Both the position numbers and the translations under genes were made by a program. From NCBI RefSeq assembly GCF_039871875.1, contig NZ_JBDPMD010000033.1, positions 34,988-98,987 of the forward strand: a stretch of 64,000 bases of DNA, in the 5' to 3' direction. Shown piece after piece: positions 51,361 through 60,343 of this stretch; position 1 is the stretch's first letter, and every line of letters begins with the position of its first letter. The DNA comes from Sphaerisporangium sp039871875 (GTDB lineage Bacteria; Actinomycetota; Actinomycetes; Streptosporangiales; Streptosporangiaceae). Under the pieces are notes generated by a model. It was not told the origin of the DNA and did no database searches. It saw only the letters and a program-made list of their open reading frames with translations.

Positions 51361-52415
51361 GGGACATCCTCGTCGCCGCCGCCGTGGCGTTCGTGCTCTC
51401 CATGCTCGGCACCCCGCTGGCGATCCGCCTGTTCAGCCGCCGCGGGTACGGCCAGAACATCCGCGAGGAGGGCCCCTCGGGGCACCACGAGAAGCGCGGC
51501 ACGCCCACCATGGGCGGCACGGTGCTCGTCATCGCGGCGCTCATCGGGTTCACCTGCTCCCACCTCGCCACCTGGACACCGCCCACCGCCTCGGCGGTGC
51601 TGGTGCTGTTCCTGATGACCGGGCTCGCCACCGTCGGCTTCCTCGACGACTTCATCAAGATCTACAAGCAGCGCAGCCTCGGCCTGCGCAGCGGCGCCAA
51701 AGCCCTCGGGCAGCTCGTCGTGGGCGCGGTGTTCGCCGTGCTGGTGGTGCGGTTCCCGAACTCCTACTCCATCACCCCCGCCGAGACCCGGCTGTCGTTC
51801 CTGCGCGACTTCGGCCCCTCGGTCGGCATCGTGATCTTCACGATCTGGGTGCTCATCATGATCGTGGGCTTCTCCAACGCGGTGAACCTCACCGACGGCC
51901 TCGACGGCCTCGCCAGCGGCGCCACCGGTGTGGTCCTCGCCGCGTACGTCCTCATCGGCAACTGGCAGCTCCGCAACAGTTGCCTGAACCAGCTCGGCCC
52001 CAACTGCTACTGGGTACGCGACCCCCTGGACCTGGCGGTCGTCGCCGCCGCCGTCCTCGGGGCGTTGTTCGGCTTCCTGTGGTGGAACGCACCCCCCGCC
52101 AAGATCTTCATGGGCGACACCGGCTCCCTGGCCCTGGGCGGCGTCCTCGCCGGCCTCGCGATCACCACCCGCACCCAGTTCCTGCTGTTCATCCTGGCCG
52201 GCCTGTGCGTCGTCATCACCGCGTCCGTCATCATCCAGGTCGGCTTCTTCAAGATGACCGGCAGACGTGTGTTCCGCATGGCCCCCCTCCAGCACCACTT
52301 CGAACTGGCCGGCTGGGCCGAGACCACCATCGTGGTCCGCTTCTGGCTGATCGCCGCCCTGTGCGCCGCCGGCGGGCTGGGCCTGTTCTACGTGGAATGG
52401 ATGCCGAAGACGTGA
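51357..52415 (+). CDS. mraY: Phospho-MurNAc-pentapeptide transferase MraY
   Basis: The 352-residue polytopic membrane enzyme transfers phospho-MurNAc-pentapeptide to undecaprenyl phosphate, making lipid I. There are about ten membrane segments. Catalytic aspartates are in GFLDDFIKIYKQ and NAVNLTDGLDGLASG, and the cytoplasmic loop with GDTGSLALGG and MAPLQHHFELAG is conserved. It overlaps murF by 4 bp and murD by 4 bp. Confidence 0.97.
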   Translation: MRDILVAAAVAFVLSMLGTPLAIRLFSRRGYGQNIREEGPSGHHEKRGTPTMGGTVLVIAALIGFTCSHLATWTPPTASAVLVLFLMTGLATVGFLDDFIKIYKQRSLGLRSGAKALGQLVVGAVFAVLVVRFPNSYSITPAETRLSFLRDFGPSVGIVIFTIWVLIMIVGFSNAVNLTDGLDGLASGATGVVLAAYVLIGNWQLRNSCLNQLGPNCYWVRDPLDLAVVAAAVLGALFGFLWWNAPPAKIFMGDTGSLALGGVLAGLAITTRTQFLLFILAGLCVVITASVIIQVGFFKMTGRRVFRMAPLQHHFELAGWAETTIVVRFWLIAALCAAGGLGLFYVEWMPKT

Positions 52416-54073
52416 CACACCACGACCCCACGGCCCCCGGGGGAGGGGCCGACGGCGGTCCGCTCCCGAGGACGGCCGGGGCCATGGCTCCCGCGGGCGG
52501 GGGCCATGGCACCGCGGTCCCGGACGGGGGCGCGGCCGTCGCGCCGGTCACCACGGCGGAGGCCGCGGCGCGGGCGGGGACGGTCTGCGTGGCGGGGCTC
52601 GGGGTGTCCGGGGCGGCCGCGGCGCGGGCGCTGCTGCGGGACGGGTACCGGGTCGCGGTGGTGGAGACCGGGGACGGGCCGCGGCAGCGGGCCGCCGCGG
52701 CCGATCTGGAGGCCGCCGGGGTGGAGGTGCGGTTCGGCGGCGGATTGCCGCCGGGGACCGGGCTGGTGGTCACCTCGCCCGGGTGGCGGCCGGACAGCCC
52801 GCTGCTCGCCGAGGCGGCGGGCAAGGGCATCGAGGTGATCGGCGAGGTCGAGCTGGCCTGGCGCCGCAGGCCGCCCGGGGCCGCGCCGTGGCTCGCGCTG
52901 ACCGGCACCAACGGCAAGACCACGGCGGTGCGCATGCTCACCGCCATGCTCACCGCGGCCGGGTGCGACGCCGTGGCCGTCGGCAACGTCGGCACCCCCG
53001 TCGTCGAGGCCGTCGAGGAGCGGCACGACGTGCTCGCCGTGGAGCTGTCCAGCTTCCAGCTCCACTGGTCGTCCACCCTGGCCCCGCGCGCCGCCGCCGT
53101 CCTCAACGTCGCCGACGACCACCTGGACTGGCACGGCTCCATGGAGGAGTACGCCCGCGCCAAGGGCCGCGTCTTCGAACATGCCGACGTGATCGTGTAC
53201 AACGCCGACGACGACCGCTCCTCCCGCCTGGCCGCTCCGTACCTGATGATCCCCCACGTACCGCCCGCTGCCGCCGTCGGGCCCGCTACCGCGGCCCGCC
53301 CGGCGCCACCCGCCCCACCCGGCGCCGCCTCCGCCGAGGCGGCGACGCCTGCCGGAGGGGCTCTGCCGGGTGAGGGTGTGCGGGTGGTGGGGTTCACGCT
53401 CGGGGTGCCCGGGCCGGGGATGCTCGGGGTGGTGGAGGATCTGCTGGTGGACCGGGCGTTCACCGACGACCCGGTGACGCGGGCCGAGGAGCTGGGGACG
53501 CTGGCGGACGTGCGGCCGTTCGCGCCGCACAACGTGGCGAACGCCTTGGCGGCGGCGGCGCTGGCCCGGGCGTACGGCGTGCCGGCGGAGGCGGTGCGGC
53601 GGGGGCTGCTGGAGTACGTGCCCGACCCTCATCGCATCGCGCTGGTCGCGCGGGTCGGGGAGGTCGACTACGTGGACGACTCCAAGGCGACCAACCCGCA
53701 TGCGGCGGCCGCCTCGCTGGCGTCCTACACCTCGGTCGTGTGGGTGGCCGGGGGGCTGCTCAAGGGGGCCGAGGTGGACGATCTGGTGCGCCACGCGGCC
53801 GGGCGGCTGCGCGGGGCCGTGCTCATCGGGACCGACCGGGAGCGAATCCGCCAGGCTCTGGCGCGACACGCGGCGAATGTTCCGGTGGTGGAGGTGCCGG
53901 AGCAAGACACTGGGGTCATGGACCGCGTCGTCGCCGAGGCCGCGAAACTCGCCTCACCGGGGGACACCGTGCTGCTCGCCCCGGCGGGCGCCTCCATGGA
54001 CATGTTCGCCGACTACGGCGCCCGCGGCGACGCCTTCGCCGCCGCCGTGGCCCGCCTGGCCGGACCGCGATGA
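52412..54073 (+). CDS. murD: UDP-MurNAc-L-alanine:D-glutamate ligase MurD
   Basis: The product has about 553 residues if the GTG overlapping the mraY stop (52412) is used; ATG 52397 and ATG 52484 are alternatives. The conserved part begins only at VCVAGLGVSG (about residue 48). ATP motif is LTGTNGKTTAV, and NVADDHLDWHGSMEEYARAKG and VDDSKATNPHAA follow. A Pro/Ala-rich insert of about 40 residues (53255-53385) interrupts the central domain between IPHVPPAAA and VRVVGFTLG; other actinobacterial MurD proteins have only a short link there. It adds D-glutamate and overlaps ftsW by 4 bp. Confidence 0.94.
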   Translation: MTHHDPTAPGGGADGGPLPRTAGAMAPAGGGHGTAVPDGGAAVAPVTTAEAAARAGTVCVAGLGVSGAAAARALLRDGYRVAVVETGDGPRQRAAAADLEAAGVEVRFGGGLPPGTGLVVTSPGWRPDSPLLAEAAGKGIEVIGEVELAWRRRPPGAAPWLALTGTNGKTTAVRMLTAMLTAAGCDAVAVGNVGTPVVEAVEERHDVLAVELSSFQLHWSSTLAPRAAAVLNVADDHLDWHGSMEEYARAKGRVFEHADVIVYNADDDRSSRLAAPYLMIPHVPPAAAVGPATAARPAPPAPPGAASAEAATPAGGALPGEGVRVVGFTLGVPGPGMLGVVEDLLVDRAFTDDPVTRAEELGTLADVRPFAPHNVANALAAAALARAYGVPAEAVRRGLLEYVPDPHRIALVARVGEVDYVDDSKATNPHAAAASLASYTSVVWVAGGLLKGAEVDDLVRHAAGRLRGAVLIGTDRERIRQALARHAANVPVVEVPEQDTGVMDRVVAEAAKLASPGDTVLLAPAGASMDMFADYGARGDAFAAAVARLAGPR

Positions 54074-55434
54074 CCTCGGGCACGGTGGGCGGCGCCAGGA
54101 CGGCGGGCCCGGGGGGTGAGGCGTCCCCTGGCGGCCCGGTGGACGGCGGCGGGGACTCCCGCTGGCGCAGGGAACGGCTCGCGGGGCTCGGTGAGCTGCT
54201 GAACCGGCCGCTCACCTCGTACTACCTGATCCTGGCGTGCAGCGGGCTGCTGCTCGCGCTCGGCCTCATGATGGTGTTGTCGGCGTCGAGCATCGAGGCG
54301 TTGCAGAAGACCGGTAGCCCGTTCTCCTGGTTCATCAAGCAGTCGTTCTCGGTGGCGATCGGGTTGCCCGTCATGTGGGTGTGTTCGCGGCTGCCGCAGC
54401 GGTTCTTCAGGTTCGCCGGGTACCCGCTGATGGTGCTCGCCATCCTCGGGCTCATTCTGGTGATCTTCATCGGGGAGACCGAGCTCGGCGCGCAGCGGTG
54501 GATCTACATCGGCGGGCTCACGATCCAGCCGTCCGAGCCCGCCAAGCTCGGGCTGGTGATCTGGGGGGCCGACCTGCTGTCCCGCCGGGCCAAGGGCGGG
54601 CGCATCGAGTGGCGGCAGCTTCTCATCCCCCTGATGCCGGGCACGGCGTTGCTGGCCGTGCTGGTCATGCTGGGCAGCGACCTGGGTACCACGCTCGTGC
54701 TCATGCTGATCTTCCTGGCCTTGCTGTGGGTGGTCGGCGCGCCGCTGCGGCTGTTCGGCGGCATCCTCGCCGTGGCGTCCCTCGCCACCGTCATCATGAT
54801 CAGCGTGGAGGGGTACCGGTCGGCCCGCATCCAGGGCTGGCTCGACGTGTGGGGCAACGCGCAGGGGTCGGGCTACCAGGCCGCGCAGGGGCAGATCGCG
54901 ATGGGCTCGGGCGGGTGGTTCGGGCTCGGGCTCGGCAGCAGCCGGCAGAAGTGGAGCTGGGTGCCGCACGCCGAGAGCGACTTCATCTTCTCCATCATCG
55001 GCGAGGAGCTCGGCCTGATGGGCACCCTGCTCGTCGTGGCGCTGTTCGGGCTGCTCGGGTACGCGGGCCTGCGGGTCGCCACCCGGGTGAAGGACCCGTT
55101 CGTGCGGCTCACCTCCTCGGCCGCCGTGGCGTGGATCTGCGGGCAGGCCATCGTGAACATCGGCGCGGTCATCGGCGCGTTGCCCATCACCGGCATCCCG
55201 CTGCCGCTGGTGTCGTACGGTGGTTCGGCGCTGTTGCCCACGCTGGCGGCGCTCGGCATGTTGTTGTCGTTCGCCAAGCGTGAGCCCGGCGCGGCGGAGG
55301 CGCTCGCCGCTCGGGGACCCGGGCCCGCGGCGCGGGCTCTAAGCTGGCTTGGCCTGGGTCGCCCGGCGGGGGGCTTCCGCCGTCCGCGGCTCCGGCCCGA
55401 CAACGAGGCACGTGGAGTGAAAGGACCGACATGA
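54070..55434 (+). CDS. ftsW: Septal glycosyltransferase FtsW
   Basis: The 454-residue SEDS membrane protein polymerises lipid II at the septum with FtsI. After a Gly-rich cytoplasmic start of about 55 residues it has ten membrane segments. SEDS landmarks are GGLTIQPSEPAKL, the Asp-containing GSDLGTTLVLMLI, and GIPLPLVSYGGSALL near the end. It follows murD with a 4-bp overlap and precedes murG with a 4-bp overlap. The basic, Pro/Gly-rich tail is cytoplasmic. Confidence 0.95.
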   Translation: MTSGTVGGARTAGPGGEASPGGPVDGGGDSRWRRERLAGLGELLNRPLTSYYLILACSGLLLALGLMMVLSASSIEALQKTGSPFSWFIKQSFSVAIGLPVMWVCSRLPQRFFRFAGYPLMVLAILGLILVIFIGETELGAQRWIYIGGLTIQPSEPAKLGLVIWGADLLSRRAKGGRIEWRQLLIPLMPGTALLAVLVMLGSDLGTTLVLMLIFLALLWVVGAPLRLFGGILAVASLATVIMISVEGYRSARIQGWLDVWGNAQGSGYQAAQGQIAMGSGGWFGLGLGSSRQKWSWVPHAESDFIFSIIGEELGLMGTLLVVALFGLLGYAGLRVATRVKDPFVRLTSSAAVAWICGQAIVNIGAVIGALPITGIPLPLVSYGGSALLPTLAALGMLLSFAKREPGAAEALAARGPGPAARALSWLGLGRPAGGFRRPRLRPDNEARGVKGPT

Positions 55435-56519
55435 GGGTGGTCCTCGCAGGCGGCGGTACGGCCGGCCATATCGAACCCGCTCTGGCGCTCGCGGACGCGC
55501 TGCGCAGGATGGACCCGGGCATCGGGATCACCTGCCTCGGCACCGAGCGCGGGCTGGAGACGAGGCTGGTGCCCGCGCGGGGGTACGAACTGGCGCTCGT
55601 CCCGGCGGTCCCCCTGCCGAGAGCGATCACGCCGCAGTTGCTCACCGTCCCCGGCCGGCTGGCCGGGGCGATCAACGCGGCGGCCGGCGTCATGGACCGC
55701 GTCCAGGCGGACGTCCTGGTCGGGTTCGGCGGCTACGTCGCCACGCCCGGCTACCTCGCCGCCCGGCGGCGCGGTGTGCCGATCGTGGTGCACGAGGCCA
55801 ACCCCCGTCCCGGCCTCGCCAACCGTCTCGGGGCCCGGCTCACCGACCACGTGTACACCGGCCACCCCGAGACTCCTCTGCCGCGCGCGAAGTACGTCGG
55901 CATCCCGCTGCGCCAGGAGATCGTCGCCCTGGACCGGCTGTCCACCGGCGACAAGGCCAGGTCCTACTTCGGGCTGGAGAACGACCGGCCCACGCTGCTC
56001 GTCTTCGGCGGCTCGCAGGGCGCCAGGACCATCAACGAGGCCGCCCTGGCCGCCGCCCCCGCACTGCGCCAGGCCGGCGTGCAGGTGATCCACGTGATCG
56101 GCCCGAAGAACGCCATCGAGGTGGAGCCGCCGCCGGGCGACCCGCAGTACGTCGTGCTGCCCTACGTCGACCGCATGGACCTGGCGTACGCCGCGGCCGA
56201 CTTCGTGTTGTGCCGCAGCGGCGCCATGACCTGCGCCGAGCTGACCGCCGTCGGGCTGCCCGCGGCGTACGTCCCGTTGCCGCACGGCAACGGCGAGCAG
56301 CGGCTGAACGCCGCGCCGATCGTGCAGGCCGGGGGAGGCATGATGGTGGACAACGCCGACCTCACGCCCGAGTGGATCATGCGCTCGGTGCTGCCGGTGC
56401 TGCGCGACCCCGAGCGGGTCGTCGCGATGTCCGAGGCCGCGTCGCGCATCGGCCGCAAGGACGCCGACACGGTGCTGGCCCACGAGGTCATGGGCGTCGT
56501 CGCCGGAGGCCGCCGATGA
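55431..56519 (+). CDS. murG: Lipid II synthase MurG
   Basis: The 362-residue GT-B enzyme adds GlcNAc to lipid I on the inner membrane face. The N-terminal GGGTAGHIEPALALA and the mid-protein VGFGGYVATPGYLAA are family signatures; the UDP-GlcNAc side shows FGGSQGARTINEA, VLCRSGAMTCAEL and YVPLPHGNGEQRLNA. It overlaps ftsW and murC by 4 bp each. Confidence 0.97.
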   Translation: MRVVLAGGGTAGHIEPALALADALRRMDPGIGITCLGTERGLETRLVPARGYELALVPAVPLPRAITPQLLTVPGRLAGAINAAAGVMDRVQADVLVGFGGYVATPGYLAARRRGVPIVVHEANPRPGLANRLGARLTDHVYTGHPETPLPRAKYVGIPLRQEIVALDRLSTGDKARSYFGLENDRPTLLVFGGSQGARTINEAALAAAPALRQAGVQVIHVIGPKNAIEVEPPPGDPQYVVLPYVDRMDLAYAAADFVLCRSGAMTCAELTAVGLPAAYVPLPHGNGEQRLNAAPIVQAGGGMMVDNADLTPEWIMRSVLPVLRDPERVVAMSEAASRIGRKDADTVLAHEVMGVVAGGRR

Positions 56520-57925
56520 GCTTGGTGAAACTGGTGGCGCCGGTGGCGGCCCGTGATCTCGGGCGGGTGCACTTCATCGGCATCGGCGGTGCGGGCATGT
56601 CGGGCATCGCCCGCATCCTGGTCAAGCGCGGGGTGGCGGTGTCCGGCAGCGACGCCCGATCGTCCCACATGGTCACCGAGCTGCGCGAGCTCGGCGCCAC
56701 CGTGTACGTCGGCCACGCGGCCTCCCACATCAAGAACGTCGACACCGTCGTGGTGTCCACCGCCATCCGCGACTCCAACCCCGAGCTCGGCGAGGCGCTG
56801 CGCCAGGGGCTGCGGGTCATCCCGCGCGCGGCGGCGCTGGCCGCGCTGATGGTGGGCCGCACCGGCATCGCGGTGGCGGGCACGCACGGCAAGACCACCA
56901 CCACCTCGATGCTCACCGTGGCCCTGCAGAAGTGCGGGCGCGACCCGTCGTACTGCGTGGGCGGCCAGCTCGTCACCACGGGCCTCGGCGCCGACGAGGG
57001 CGCGGGTGAGGTGTTCGTGGCGGAGGCCGACGAGAGCGACGGGTCGTTCCTCATGCTGGCGCCGCGCATCGCGGTGGTGACCAACGTCGAGGCCGACCAT
57101 CTGGACAACTACGGCGACCCCCAGGCCGTGCACGACAGCTTCGCCCGGTTCGTGGAGCGGATCACGTCGGTGCTGGTGGTGTGCGCCGACGACCCCGGCG
57201 CGATGGCGCTGGTCGCGCTCGCCCGGGCCCGCGGCCTGCGGGTGCGCACCTACGGCCGGGCCGAGGGGGCCGACCTGCGGGTCACCGGCATCGCGCCCGA
57301 CGGGTTCGGGGTGAAGTTCACCGTCGAGGGCCACGGGGACGTCCGCCTGGCCGTGCCGGGGCGGCACAACGCGCTGAACGCCACGGCCGCGCTCGCGGTG
57401 GCCATCGAGCTCGGGGTGCCGTTCGACGAGTTCCGCGACGGGCTCGCGGAGTTCACCGGCGCCAAGCGGCGGTTCGAGTCCAAGGGCGAGGCCGCGGGGG
57501 TGGCGGTGTTCGACAGCTACGCCCACCACCCCACCGAGCTCGCCGCCGACCTGCGGGCCGCGCGCGACGTCGTGGCCACGTTCTCCGGGCCCGCGGGGCG
57601 GGTCATCGCGGTCTTCCAGCCCCACCTGTACTCCCGCACGCGGTTCTTCGCCGACGATTTCGGCGCCGCGCTCGGGCTCGCCGACGAGGCCATCGTGCTG
57701 GACGTCTACGGTGCCCGCGAGGACCCCGAGCCGGGGGTCTCGGGCGCGCTGGTGGCGGGCAAGGTGCGGCTGCCGTCCGACCAGGTGGTCTACGTGCCCG
57801 ACCGCACCGCGGTGCCCGCCCTGGTGGCGGCGCGGGCCCGGCCGGGCGACGTGGTGCTCACCATGGGCGCGGGCGACGTGACCGAGCTCGGCCCGCACAT
57901 CATCGCCGAGCTCGCCGCGCGGTGA
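56516..57925 (+). CDS. murC: UDP-MurNAc-L-alanine ligase MurC
   Basis: The 469-residue ligase adds L-alanine to UDP-MurNAc, the first peptide step. Motifs include HFIGIGGAGMSGIARIL, the ATP loop AGTHGKTTTTSML, EADESDGSFL, NVEADHLDNYG and HHPTELAADLRA. It overlaps murG by 4 bp and ftsQ by 4 bp. Confidence 0.97.
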   Translation: MSLVKLVAPVAARDLGRVHFIGIGGAGMSGIARILVKRGVAVSGSDARSSHMVTELRELGATVYVGHAASHIKNVDTVVVSTAIRDSNPELGEALRQGLRVIPRAAALAALMVGRTGIAVAGTHGKTTTTSMLTVALQKCGRDPSYCVGGQLVTTGLGADEGAGEVFVAEADESDGSFLMLAPRIAVVTNVEADHLDNYGDPQAVHDSFARFVERITSVLVVCADDPGAMALVALARARGLRVRTYGRAEGADLRVTGIAPDGFGVKFTVEGHGDVRLAVPGRHNALNATAALAVAIELGVPFDEFRDGLAEFTGAKRRFESKGEAAGVAVFDSYAHHPTELAADLRAARDVVATFSGPAGRVIAVFQPHLYSRTRFFADDFGAALGLADEAIVLDVYGAREDPEPGVSGALVAGKVRLPSDQVVYVPDRTAVPALVAARARPGDVVLTMGAGDVTELGPHIIAELAAR

Positions 57926-58590
57926 GCACCCCCTGGCGCACCGGCCTGGCCGTCCTGCTGTTCTGCGCGGTGGTGGCGGCCGCGGCGTGGCTCGTGTTCT
58001 TCTCGCCGGTGCTCGGCGTGCGCCAGGTCGCGGTGTCCGGCAACCACAACCTGTCCGCCGAGGCGGTGCGTCAGGCCGCGGCGGTGCCGCCCCGCCAGCC
58101 GCTCGCGGCCGTGGACGTCGAGGGGGTGCGGCAGCGCGTCGCGGCGCTGCGCCAGGTGGAGGCGGCGGCCGTCGAGCGGGTCTGGCCGAGCACGTTGCGC
58201 ATCAAGGTCGACGAGCGGGAGCCGCTGGCCGCGGTGCCGGTGCCCGGCGGGGCGGCCGTGGTGGACCGCCACGCGGTGGTGATCGAGACCAGGGAGGCCA
58301 CCCCTGTGGGGCTGCCCGTGCTGCGGGTCGGCAGGTTCGGCGCCGACGACCCCGCCACCATGGCGGCGCTGGCCGTGGTGCGCGGCCTGCCCTGGGAGCT
58401 GTCGCGCCGCGTGCAGGAAGTGCGCGCCACGACGGGGCGTGATGTTTCCCTCCGGCTGGCCGACGGCCGTACGATCATGTGGGGCGACGCCGGGCGCACC
58501 CGTGACAAGGCGCGTGTCGCGCTCGCGCTGCTGCAACGCCCCGGTGACGCCTATGACGTGAGCACACCGGACGTCGTGACGGTGAAGTGA
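57922..58590 (+). CDS. ftsQ: Divisome protein FtsQ
   Basis: The 222-residue single-pass protein starts at GTG 57922 with a 4-bp murC overlap. It has almost no cytoplasmic tail: the membrane segment begins at about residue 7 (TGLAVLLFCAVVAAAAWLVF). The POTRA domain follows (VRQVAVSGNHNLSAEAVRQA), then the FtsQ/DivIB part with REPLAAVPVPGGAAVVDRHA. Many actinobacterial FtsQ proteins have a cytoplasmic stretch of tens of residues, so this one is notably short, in contrast to FtsL and FtsI nearby. It links early and late divisome proteins. Confidence 0.92.
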   Translation: MSTPWRTGLAVLLFCAVVAAAAWLVFFSPVLGVRQVAVSGNHNLSAEAVRQAAAVPPRQPLAAVDVEGVRQRVAALRQVEAAAVERVWPSTLRIKVDEREPLAAVPVPGGAAVVDRHAVVIETREATPVGLPVLRVGRFGADDPATMAALAVVRGLPWELSRRVQEVRATTGRDVSLRLADGRTIMWGDAGRTRDKARVALALLQRPGDAYDVSTPDVVTVK

Positions 58591-58687
58591 CGTGTCCCGC
58601 CACCCCGCGCGGGGCCGCCTGCTCACCGGATCACCTGGCCACTCAGGAGCGAAAGGGACACGCCGGACGTGCTTGCGGCGCGGTGAG

Positions 58688-58800
58688 TTGACCCTGGGGG
58701 AGGGGCAACCCTACTGTCCGTATCATTCCTCAGGTTGACATAACTCTAAATCTCAACTTGAGGGTGAGAGTTAAACAATAAGGCCCGGCGTCTTTCGGGC
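58688..58800 (+). promoter_or_regulatory. ftsZ promoter region with a 33-bp palindrome
   Basis: TTGACC (58688-58693), 18 bp and TACTGT (58712-58717) make a plausible promoter. Farther on is a palindrome centred at 58757: outer arms TAACTCT (58741-58747) and AGAGTTA (58767-58773), inner arms CTCAA (58752-58756) and TTGAG (58758-58762). A TTGACA (58735-58740) adjoins its left edge without a proper -10. A small hairpin GCCCG/CGGGC (58783-58800) follows. The palindrome lies well after the first promoter and could be an operator or a leader structure. Confidence 0.7.
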
Positions 58801-58840
58801 TTCACGTAATGCAAGTAAACGAGCGGAAAGGCCCCTCGTC

Positions 58841-60283
58841 GTGGCAGCACCGCAGAACTACCTCGCGGTCATCAAGGTCGTCGGCATCGGCGGCGGCGGA
58901 GTGAACGCCGTGAACCGGATGATCGAGGAGGGACTCAAGGGCGTCGAGTTCATCGCCATCAACACCGACGCCCAGGCGCTGCTGATGAGTGACGCCGACG
59001 TCAAACTGGACGTGGGTCGCGAGCTCACCCGGGGCCTCGGGGCGGGGGCCAACCCTGAGGTCGGCCGCAAGGCCGCCGAGGACCACCGCGAGGAGATCGA
59101 AGAGGTCATCAAGGGCGCCGACATGGTGTTCGTGACCGCGGGCGAGGGCGGCGGCACCGGCACGGGCGGCGCGCCCGTCGTCGCCAACATCGCGCGTTCG
59201 CTCGGCGCGCTGACCATAGGTGTGGTGACCCGGCCGTTCAGCTTCGAGGGGCGGCGCCGGGCCATGCAGGCCGAGGCCGGCATCGAGACGCTGCGCGACG
59301 AGGTCGACACCCTGATCGTCATCCCGAACGACCGGCTGCTGTCCATCTCCGACCGCCAGGTGAGCGTGCTCGACGCGTTCAAGGCGGCCGACCAGGTGCT
59401 GCTGTCCGGTGTGCAGGGCATCACCGACCTCATCACCACGCCCGGCCTGATCAACCTGGACTTCGCCGACGTGAAGTCCGTCATGTCCGGCGCCGGGTCG
59501 GCGCTGATGGGCATCGGGCACGCCCGCGGGGACGACCGGTCGGTCGCCGCCGCCGAGATGGCGGTGTCCAGCCCGCTGCTCGAGGCCAGCATCGACGGCG
59601 CGCACGGCGTGCTGCTGTCCATCGCCGGCGGCTCCGACCTCGGCCTGTTCGAGATCAACGAGGCGGCGCAGCTGGTGTCCAACGCCGCCGCCTCCGACGC
59701 CAACATCATCTTCGGCACGGTCATCGACGACGCCCTCGGCGACGAGGTGCGCGTCACCGTGATCGCCGCGGGCTTCGACGAGCCCGCCGCCGAGCCGTCG
59801 GCGCCGCAGCCGCTGTCCCGGCCGCAGCCCGCCGCCCGCCCGTCCTCCCCGGCGGGGTCCGGCGGCACGGCCCCGGGCGGCACGGCGCCGTCCGCGCCCG
59901 CGGCGCCGCAGCCCCGCCCGTCCTCGTTCGCCGCCCCGCGGCCCGAGCCCGCGCGCACGGAGACCCGGCCGGAGCCGCCGCGCGCCGAGCCTCCCCGCCC
60001 GGCCCCCGTCCGCCCGTTCCCGTCGGCGGCCCCGGCCCAGCAGTCCGCCACGCCCGCGCCGCCGGCCCAGCCCGCCCCGGCGCCCGCCGCCGACCCGGCC
60101 CCGGTGCGCGAGGCCCCCGCGGCCCGCGACACCGACGACGACCAGGCGCCGCTGACCATCCCGCGGCCCACCCCCGAGCCGCCCACGCCCATCAACTCCC
60201 GCGTCACCGACCCCAACCGGCGCCGCCAGGTGGTGTTCGAAGATCAGGAAGAGGAACTGGACGTCCCCGACTTCCTGAAGTGA
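58841..60283 (+). CDS. ftsZ: Cell division GTPase FtsZ
   Basis: The 480-residue tubulin homologue starts at GTG 58841 (GGAAAGG about 10 nt upstream). The N-terminal nucleotide fold has GGGGVNAVNRMI, the tubulin signature GEGGGTGTGGAP and T7-loop NLDFADVKSVM. The conserved core ends near residue 315. An unusually long Pro/Ala/Arg linker of about 145 residues follows, ending in the C-terminal peptide EEELDVPDFLK that binds SepF and other partners. It has its own regulatory region and a strong terminator. Confidence 0.97.
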   Translation: MAAPQNYLAVIKVVGIGGGGVNAVNRMIEEGLKGVEFIAINTDAQALLMSDADVKLDVGRELTRGLGAGANPEVGRKAAEDHREEIEEVIKGADMVFVTAGEGGGTGTGGAPVVANIARSLGALTIGVVTRPFSFEGRRRAMQAEAGIETLRDEVDTLIVIPNDRLLSISDRQVSVLDAFKAADQVLLSGVQGITDLITTPGLINLDFADVKSVMSGAGSALMGIGHARGDDRSVAAAEMAVSSPLLEASIDGAHGVLLSIAGGSDLGLFEINEAAQLVSNAAASDANIIFGTVIDDALGDEVRVTVIAAGFDEPAAEPSAPQPLSRPQPAARPSSPAGSGGTAPGGTAPSAPAAPQPRPSSFAAPRPEPARTETRPEPPRAEPPRPAPVRPFPSAAPAQQSATPAPPAQPAPAPAADPAPVREAPAARDTDDDQAPLTIPRPTPEPPTPINSRVTDPNRRRQVVFEDQEEELDVPDFLK

Positions 60284-60308
60284 CCCCGGCTTCCTGAGCC
60301 GACCCATG

Positions 60309-60336
60309 GAGGAGTCCCCGGCACAGGGGGCTCCTC
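60309..60336 (+). terminator. Terminator after ftsZ
   Basis: An 11-bp stem (GAGGAGTCCCC with GGGGGCTCCTC, one G-U pair in RNA) closes a 6-nt loop 25 bp after the ftsZ stop and is followed by TTCT. Confidence 0.88.
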
Positions 60337-60343
60337 TTCTGCA

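Noticed and set aside
58735..58740. TTGACA as the main ftsZ -35 box
   Set aside because: No TANNNT lies 16-18 bp downstream; the TTGACC/TACTGT pair at 58688 fits better.
58750..58764. SoxR-type operator (CTCAA/TTGAG arms) upstream of ftsZ
   Set aside because: SoxR boxes have wider spacing between the arms (about 6 bp rather than 1) and no soxR gene is near.
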